From contig NZ_JACMTR010000002.1 of the NCBI RefSeq assembly GCF_014267175.1, forward strand, positions 756,001 through 820,000: a stretch of 64,000 bases of DNA, in the 5' to 3' direction. Position numbers and translations under genes: made by a program. Under the pieces are notes generated by a model. The model had not been told where the DNA came from, did no database searches, and worked only from the letters and a program-made list of their open reading frames with translations. The DNA is from Pseudonocardia sp. C8. Lineage in GTDB: Bacteria > Actinomycetota > Actinomycetes > Mycobacteriales > Pseudonocardiaceae. This document shows positions 60,877 through 64,000 of this stretch, one piece after another. Each line of letters opens with the position of its first letter. Positions within the stretch are counted from its first letter, which is position 1.

Positions 60877-62079
60877 ATGGTCACGCCGATCCCGAGGCCG
60901 GAGCGGTCGGCCGCGGAGCTGATCGTCGACAGCGTGCGCGCGGACCTGCCGGCCCTGCTCGACACGGTCGTGCAGCGGATCGTCGACGAGGTACCGATGT
61001 ACGCGCGGGACGACGTCGTCCCGGCCGACGACCTGTACCGCTCGGTCCGGACCAACGTGGAGTACATCTTCGACGGCCTCACCGGTGCCGCCCCGGTGGA
61101 TGCCCGCGCCCCGGCCGCGACGGGGAGGGCGCGCGCGGCCCAGGGAGCTCCCCTGGTCGAGGTGCTCTCGGCGTACCGGGTCGGCTTCGGCGAGGTGTGG
61201 GCGCGGCTCGTCGCGACCGCACGCCGGCTACCGGGGGTGCCCGAGGACGCCGTCATCGACCTCGCCGGTTCCGGCTTCGCCCTCCACAACGCCTACTGCG
61301 ACGCGGTGATCGAGGCCTATCGCGACGAGGCCCGGCTGCTGCTCCGCGCGCGCGAGCGCGAGCGCGCGGTCCTGGTCGGGGCGATCCTCACCGGTTCCGC
61401 GGAGAAGGGGACGGTCTGGGAGGTGGCCGAGGCGCTCCGGCTGCCGGTCGAGGGGGCGTTCATGGTGGTCGCGGCGACGGCCGAGCTGGGCCACGACCCG
61501 ATGCCGCGGGTGGAGAGCGCCCTGGCCGCCTGCGACGTCACCTCCGTCTGGCGCCTCGAGAACGACCTGTCGCTCGGCGTGCTCTCGCTCGCCGACCGCT
61601 CCCGGAGCGAGGAGGCGATGGGTGTGCTGGACCGGCACGCCGGCGGCCCGGTCGGCGTGAGCCCGGTCTTCGGTGAGCTGCGGCAGGCCGCGTGGGCGTT
61701 GCGCCTCGCGCGCCTGGCGCTGCAGAACCTGCCACCGGACGGCGGTGTCGAGCAGTTCCGGGACCAGCCGCTCAGCGTGCTGCTCGCCGCCGCCCCGCAT
61801 GCCGCGCTGGAGACCGCCCACGTGGTGCTGGGCGGCCTGCTCGAGCTTCCGCCCGACGACCGCGACCTGCTGCTGGCCACGTTCGAGGCCTGGGTCGAGG
61901 CGGGCGGATCGGCGCAGGCGGCCGGCACCATCCTGTTCTGCCACCCCAACACGGTCCGGTACCGCCTGCGTCGCATCGCCACGGTGACGGGTCGGGACCT
62001 CGGCGCCCCCGCCGACATCGCCGAGCTCGTCGCCGCAACCCGCGCGTGGTTCCAGCTGCCGCACCGGGCGACGTCGTGA
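60877..62079 (+). CDS. PucR/CdaR-type transcriptional regulator
   Basis: A 400-residue protein. N-terminal RsbRD-like helical region (residues 20-150, DTVVQRIVDEVPMYARDD), a GGDEF-like middle domain (about 165-280) and a C-terminal PucR HTH (GTILFCHPNTVRYRLRRIATVTGRDLGAPADIAEL). Such actinobacterial regulators often control lipid or PHA genes next to them; here it is divergent to the ligase-phaC-phaZ operon. ATG 60877 follows TAGGCT (60865-60870) by 6 nt, so a leaderless start is favoured over GTG 60874. Confidence 0.85.
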   Translation: MVTPIPRPERSAAELIVDSVRADLPALLDTVVQRIVDEVPMYARDDVVPADDLYRSVRTNVEYIFDGLTGAAPVDARAPAATGRARAAQGAPLVEVLSAYRVGFGEVWARLVATARRLPGVPEDAVIDLAGSGFALHNAYCDAVIEAYRDEARLLLRARERERAVLVGAILTGSAEKGTVWEVAEALRLPVEGAFMVVAATAELGHDPMPRVESALAACDVTSVWRLENDLSLGVLSLADRSRSEEAMGVLDRHAGGPVGVSPVFGELRQAAWALRLARLALQNLPPDGGVEQFRDQPLSVLLAAAPHAALETAHVVLGGLLELPPDDRDLLLATFEAWVEAGGSAQAAGTILFCHPNTVRYRLRRIATVTGRDLGAPADIAELVAATRAWFQLPHRATS

Positions 62080-62158
62080 TCGCTCGCCCGTCCGCTCGGG
62101 ACCGCGCCGGAACGGGTCGATCGTCCCGGCGTCCGCGGCCGTCGCGGGACGCTCGCGT

Positions 62159-62986
62159 TCACGGCCGGTGGGCCGCGTGGTGCGGCGCCGGGTACAGGTC
62201 GGGCCTGCGGTCGGCGAGGTACGGGTTCTCCGCCCGGGCGCGCTCGACGACGCCGGCGCTCACGTCGGCGACGACCAGGCCGGTGCCGTGCACGACGCGG
62301 TCCAGCACCTCCCCGGACGGTGCGACGATGCTGCTGCGCCCGACGTAGGTCAGGGAGCCCTCGGCGCCGTCGTGGTTGACGTAGGCGATGTAGACCTGGT
62401 TCTCCCAGGCCCGCACGCGGACCAGGTGGTCGGCGACGAAGTCGAACGGCGTCATCTGGGCGGTCGGCACGGCCAGGAGATGGGCACCCGCGAGGGCGGC
62501 CGCCCGGACCGGCTCCGGGAACTCGACGTCGTAGCAGACGAGCAGGGCGATGCGCAGGCCCGCGAAGTCGACGACGTGCACGAGGTCGTCGCCCGGGGTG
62601 AACAGCGCCCGGTCGAGGTCGCCGTACAGGTGGGTCTTGCGGTAGCGGCCGCGCAGCCGGCCGCGGTCGTCGAGGAAGAACGCCGAGTTGTAGTAGCGGC
62701 CGTCGTCGTGTTCCGGGGCGCCGAGCACGATCGCGATCCCGGCCGCGGCGGCGATCTCCGCGGCCGGACCGAGAAGATCGTGGCGGGCGAGGGCGTGCAC
62801 GGCGTCACCGATGTCGTAGCCGGTGACGAAGAGCTCCGGGGTCACGAGCAGCCGCGCCCCGCGGCGGGCGGCGTCGTGGGCGGCACGGTCCAGCTCGGCG
62901 AGGTTGGCCGGGACGTCCGCGGGCGTGCCGGGGGACTGCAGGCCTGCGATCCGTACCGGGCCCGGCTGCGGTGGCGGCTCGGTCAT
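62159..62986 (-). CDS. carbon-nitrogen hydrolase (nitrilase superfamily amidase)
   Basis: A 275-residue protein with the Glu-Lys-Cys triad: TPELFVTGYD (Glu), YRKTHLYGDLDRALFTPGDD (Lys) and LLVCYDVEFPEPVRAAALAG (Cys). AWENQVYIAYVNHDG and GRSSIVAPSGEVLDR are also usual in amidase members. It hydrolyses an amide or omega-amide such as ketoglutaramate or a similar small substrate; the exact one is not known. ATG at 62986 leaves a 14-residue lead before the domain. Confidence 0.88.
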   Translation of the reverse strand: MTEPPPQPGPVRIAGLQSPGTPADVPANLAELDRAAHDAARRGARLLVTPELFVTGYDIGDAVHALARHDLLGPAAEIAAAAGIAIVLGAPEHDDGRYYNSAFFLDDRGRLRGRYRKTHLYGDLDRALFTPGDDLVHVVDFAGLRIALLVCYDVEFPEPVRAAALAGAHLLAVPTAQMTPFDFVADHLVRVRAWENQVYIAYVNHDGAEGSLTYVGRSSIVAPSGEVLDRVVHGTGLVVADVSAGVVERARAENPYLADRRPDLYPAPHHAAHRP

Positions 62987-63037
62987 CCCGACACGGTGCT
63001 CGCCGCCGGACGGGGGCGCAACGGCCTGCTCCCCGGC

Positions 63038-63697
63038 TCAGCCTTCTCGGTTCACGAGCCGGTCGATGGCGTCGTGGTCGCCGATCGCGAGGATGACGTC
63101 GTCGTGGGTCAGCACGGTGTCCTGGCTCGCGTAGGTGAACCCCGAGCCCGGCGACTTGACCGCGACCACGGTGATCCCGTGGCGGGCCCGCAGGCCGGTC
63201 GTCCCCAGGGGCTTCCCGACGGCCTCGTAGGGCGGGTGGAGCTTGGCGACGGCGAAGTCCGGTTCGACCTGGAGGTAGTCGAGCATCCGGCCGGAGAGCA
63301 GGTGCGCGACCCGCTCACCCATGTCGAACTCGGGGAAGACGACGTGGTGGGCGCCGACGCGTTCCAGGATGTTGCCGTGCCGTCGGCTGGTCGCCTTGGC
63401 CCAGATGTCGTCGACGCCGAGCTCGACGAGCAGCGAGGTCGTGAGGATGCTGGCCTCGATGTGGCCCATCGCCACGACCGCGCGGGTGAAGTCGCCGATG
63501 CCGAGCTGGCGCAGCGCCTCGAGGTCGGTGCTGTCCGCCGTGACGACCTGGGTCAGCTCGCTCGCCCAGGCCTGCACCTCGCGGGGATCGCGGTCGACGG
63601 CGAGGACCTCCGCGCCCTGCCGGGTGAGCTCCTGTGCCAGTGCGCTGCCGAACCGGCCCAGGCCCAGCACGGCGACGGGTTCGTGCCGGTCAGCCAA
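63038..63697 (-). CDS. TrkA/KtrA-type potassium channel regulatory subunit
   Basis: A 219-residue RCK protein: Rossmann motif VAVLGLGRFGSALAQELTRQGAEVLAVDRD (residues 8-37), VVAMGHIEASILTTSLLVELGV and a C-terminal RCK_C domain (HPPYEAVGKPLGTTGLRARHGITVVAVKSPG). It gates the membrane subunit in response to nucleotides. Its start overlaps the upstream TrkH-type gene by 8 bp. The start is a TTG at 63697 with AAAGGA upstream, which is rare but the only one in range. Confidence 0.9.
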   Translation of the reverse strand: MADRHEPVAVLGLGRFGSALAQELTRQGAEVLAVDRDPREVQAWASELTQVVTADSTDLEALRQLGIGDFTRAVVAMGHIEASILTTSLLVELGVDDIWAKATSRRHGNILERVGAHHVVFPEFDMGERVAHLLSGRMLDYLQVEPDFAVAKLHPPYEAVGKPLGTTGLRARHGITVVAVKSPGSGFTYASQDTVLTHDDVILAIGDHDAIDRLVNREG

Positions 63698-64000
63698 TGA
63701 TCGTCCTTTCCTCGGGGCGGCGGTAGTGACGCTGCCGGGTGCGGAGGGCCAGCGCGGAGGCGACGGTGAGCGGCCCGAGCCGGCCCAGGAACATCAACAG
63801 GACCAGCACGACCTGCGCCGGTGCCGGCAGGGTGGCGGTGATGCCGGTCGAGAGCCCGACGGTGCCGAGCGCCGAGACGCACTCGAACAGCACCCGGTCG
63901 AGGTCGAGGTCGGTCGTGGCCTGCAGCACGAGGGTGGCGATCGCAGTGATCCCCACACCGAGCAGCACGACGGCCAGCGCCTGGCGCTGGTTCTCCGCGG
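63690..64000 (-). CDS. TrkH/KtrB-type potassium transporter membrane subunit, C-terminal part
   Basis: The reading frame is open to the right edge, so the N-terminal part is outside. The visible 103 residues hold the last pore repeat (FECVSALGTVGLSTGIT with the selectivity-filter Gly segment) and the final helix VVLVLLMFLGRLGPLTVASAL, both typical of KtrB. It pairs with the RCK subunit encoded directly after it. Together they import potassium. Confidence 0.9.
   Translation of the reverse strand, partial: AENQRQALAVVLLGVGITAIATLVLQATTDLDLDRVLFECVSALGTVGLSTGITATLPAPAQVVLVLLMFLGRLGPLTVASALALRTRQRHYRRPEERTIIG

Overview
The window reads as chromosome of a very GC-rich actinomycete. The combination of UPF0182, FtsEX followed by SmpB and tmRNA, SoxR, MocR/YczE, a PHA synthase operon and frequent leaderless GTG starts would suit Pseudonocardia or a relative. 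That genus assignment is an inference and was not tested by any search.

Region 1 (1-26966) looks like ordinary core chromosome. It holds the end of a UPF0182 membrane protein and two tandem initiator tRNA-Met genes duplicated together with their upstream region. Next come a class I methyltransferase, an S4-domain protein, an OafA-type acyltransferase, a secreted transglycosylase, SoxR, a tyrosine phosphatase, a VapBC-like toxin-antitoxin pair, a pair of acyl-CoA dehydrogenases and a PadR regulator. The translation and division block follows: prfB, lipoprotein, ftsE, ftsX, smpB, amidohydrolase, enoyl-reductase-like protein, ssrA. After it lie a VIT1-type transporter, a MauE/DsbA pair, YczE and MocR, the gluconate operon with its regulator, and a TrmB-type regulator. 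The region ends at tRNA-Ala(GGC).

Region 2 (about 26967-55130) looks like an accessory island at the 3' end of tRNA-Ala. Its left edge is a decayed tyrosine integrase fused to a truncated enoyl-CoA hydratase. Two subunits of a CoxMSL-type molybdenum hydroxylase follow without the large subunit, then a graveyard of IS and aconitase-family fragments. Two catabolic modules come next. Module A (31207-42535) is a six-gene operon on the minus strand: RibBA, flavin reductase, FMN reductase, CaiB-type CoA-transferase, HMG-CoA-lyase family protein, aldehyde dehydrogenase. It is accompanied by GntR, AraC and GAF/Fis regulators, an FMNH2-type LLM monooxygenase and a cupin dioxygenase. Module B (42661-52392) contains an unfamiliar membrane protein, an FGGY kinase, an SDR, a DeoC-like aldolase, a divergent transaldolase-like protein, an old yellow enzyme, a UTRA GntR regulator, a class II aldolase and a HAD phosphatase. 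This is a plausible undescribed sugar or polyol pathway, marked by two identical 14-bp palindromes in its central divergent promoter. HxlR and two MDR-family oxidoreductases close the island. I could not find a right-hand att repeat.

Region 3 (55547-64000) returns to core-like content. A translationally coupled operon encodes acyl-CoA ligase, PHA synthase, a PhaZ-like hydrolase and an acyl-CoA dehydrogenase, with a divergent PucR/CdaR-type regulator. A nitrilase-family amidase and a TrkA/TrkH potassium system follow, the latter cut by the window edge.

A recurring feature is a TANNNT -10 box ending 6-8 nt before a GTG or ATG start with little or no Shine-Dalgarno sequence. This indicates widespread leaderless transcription and was used to choose several starts.
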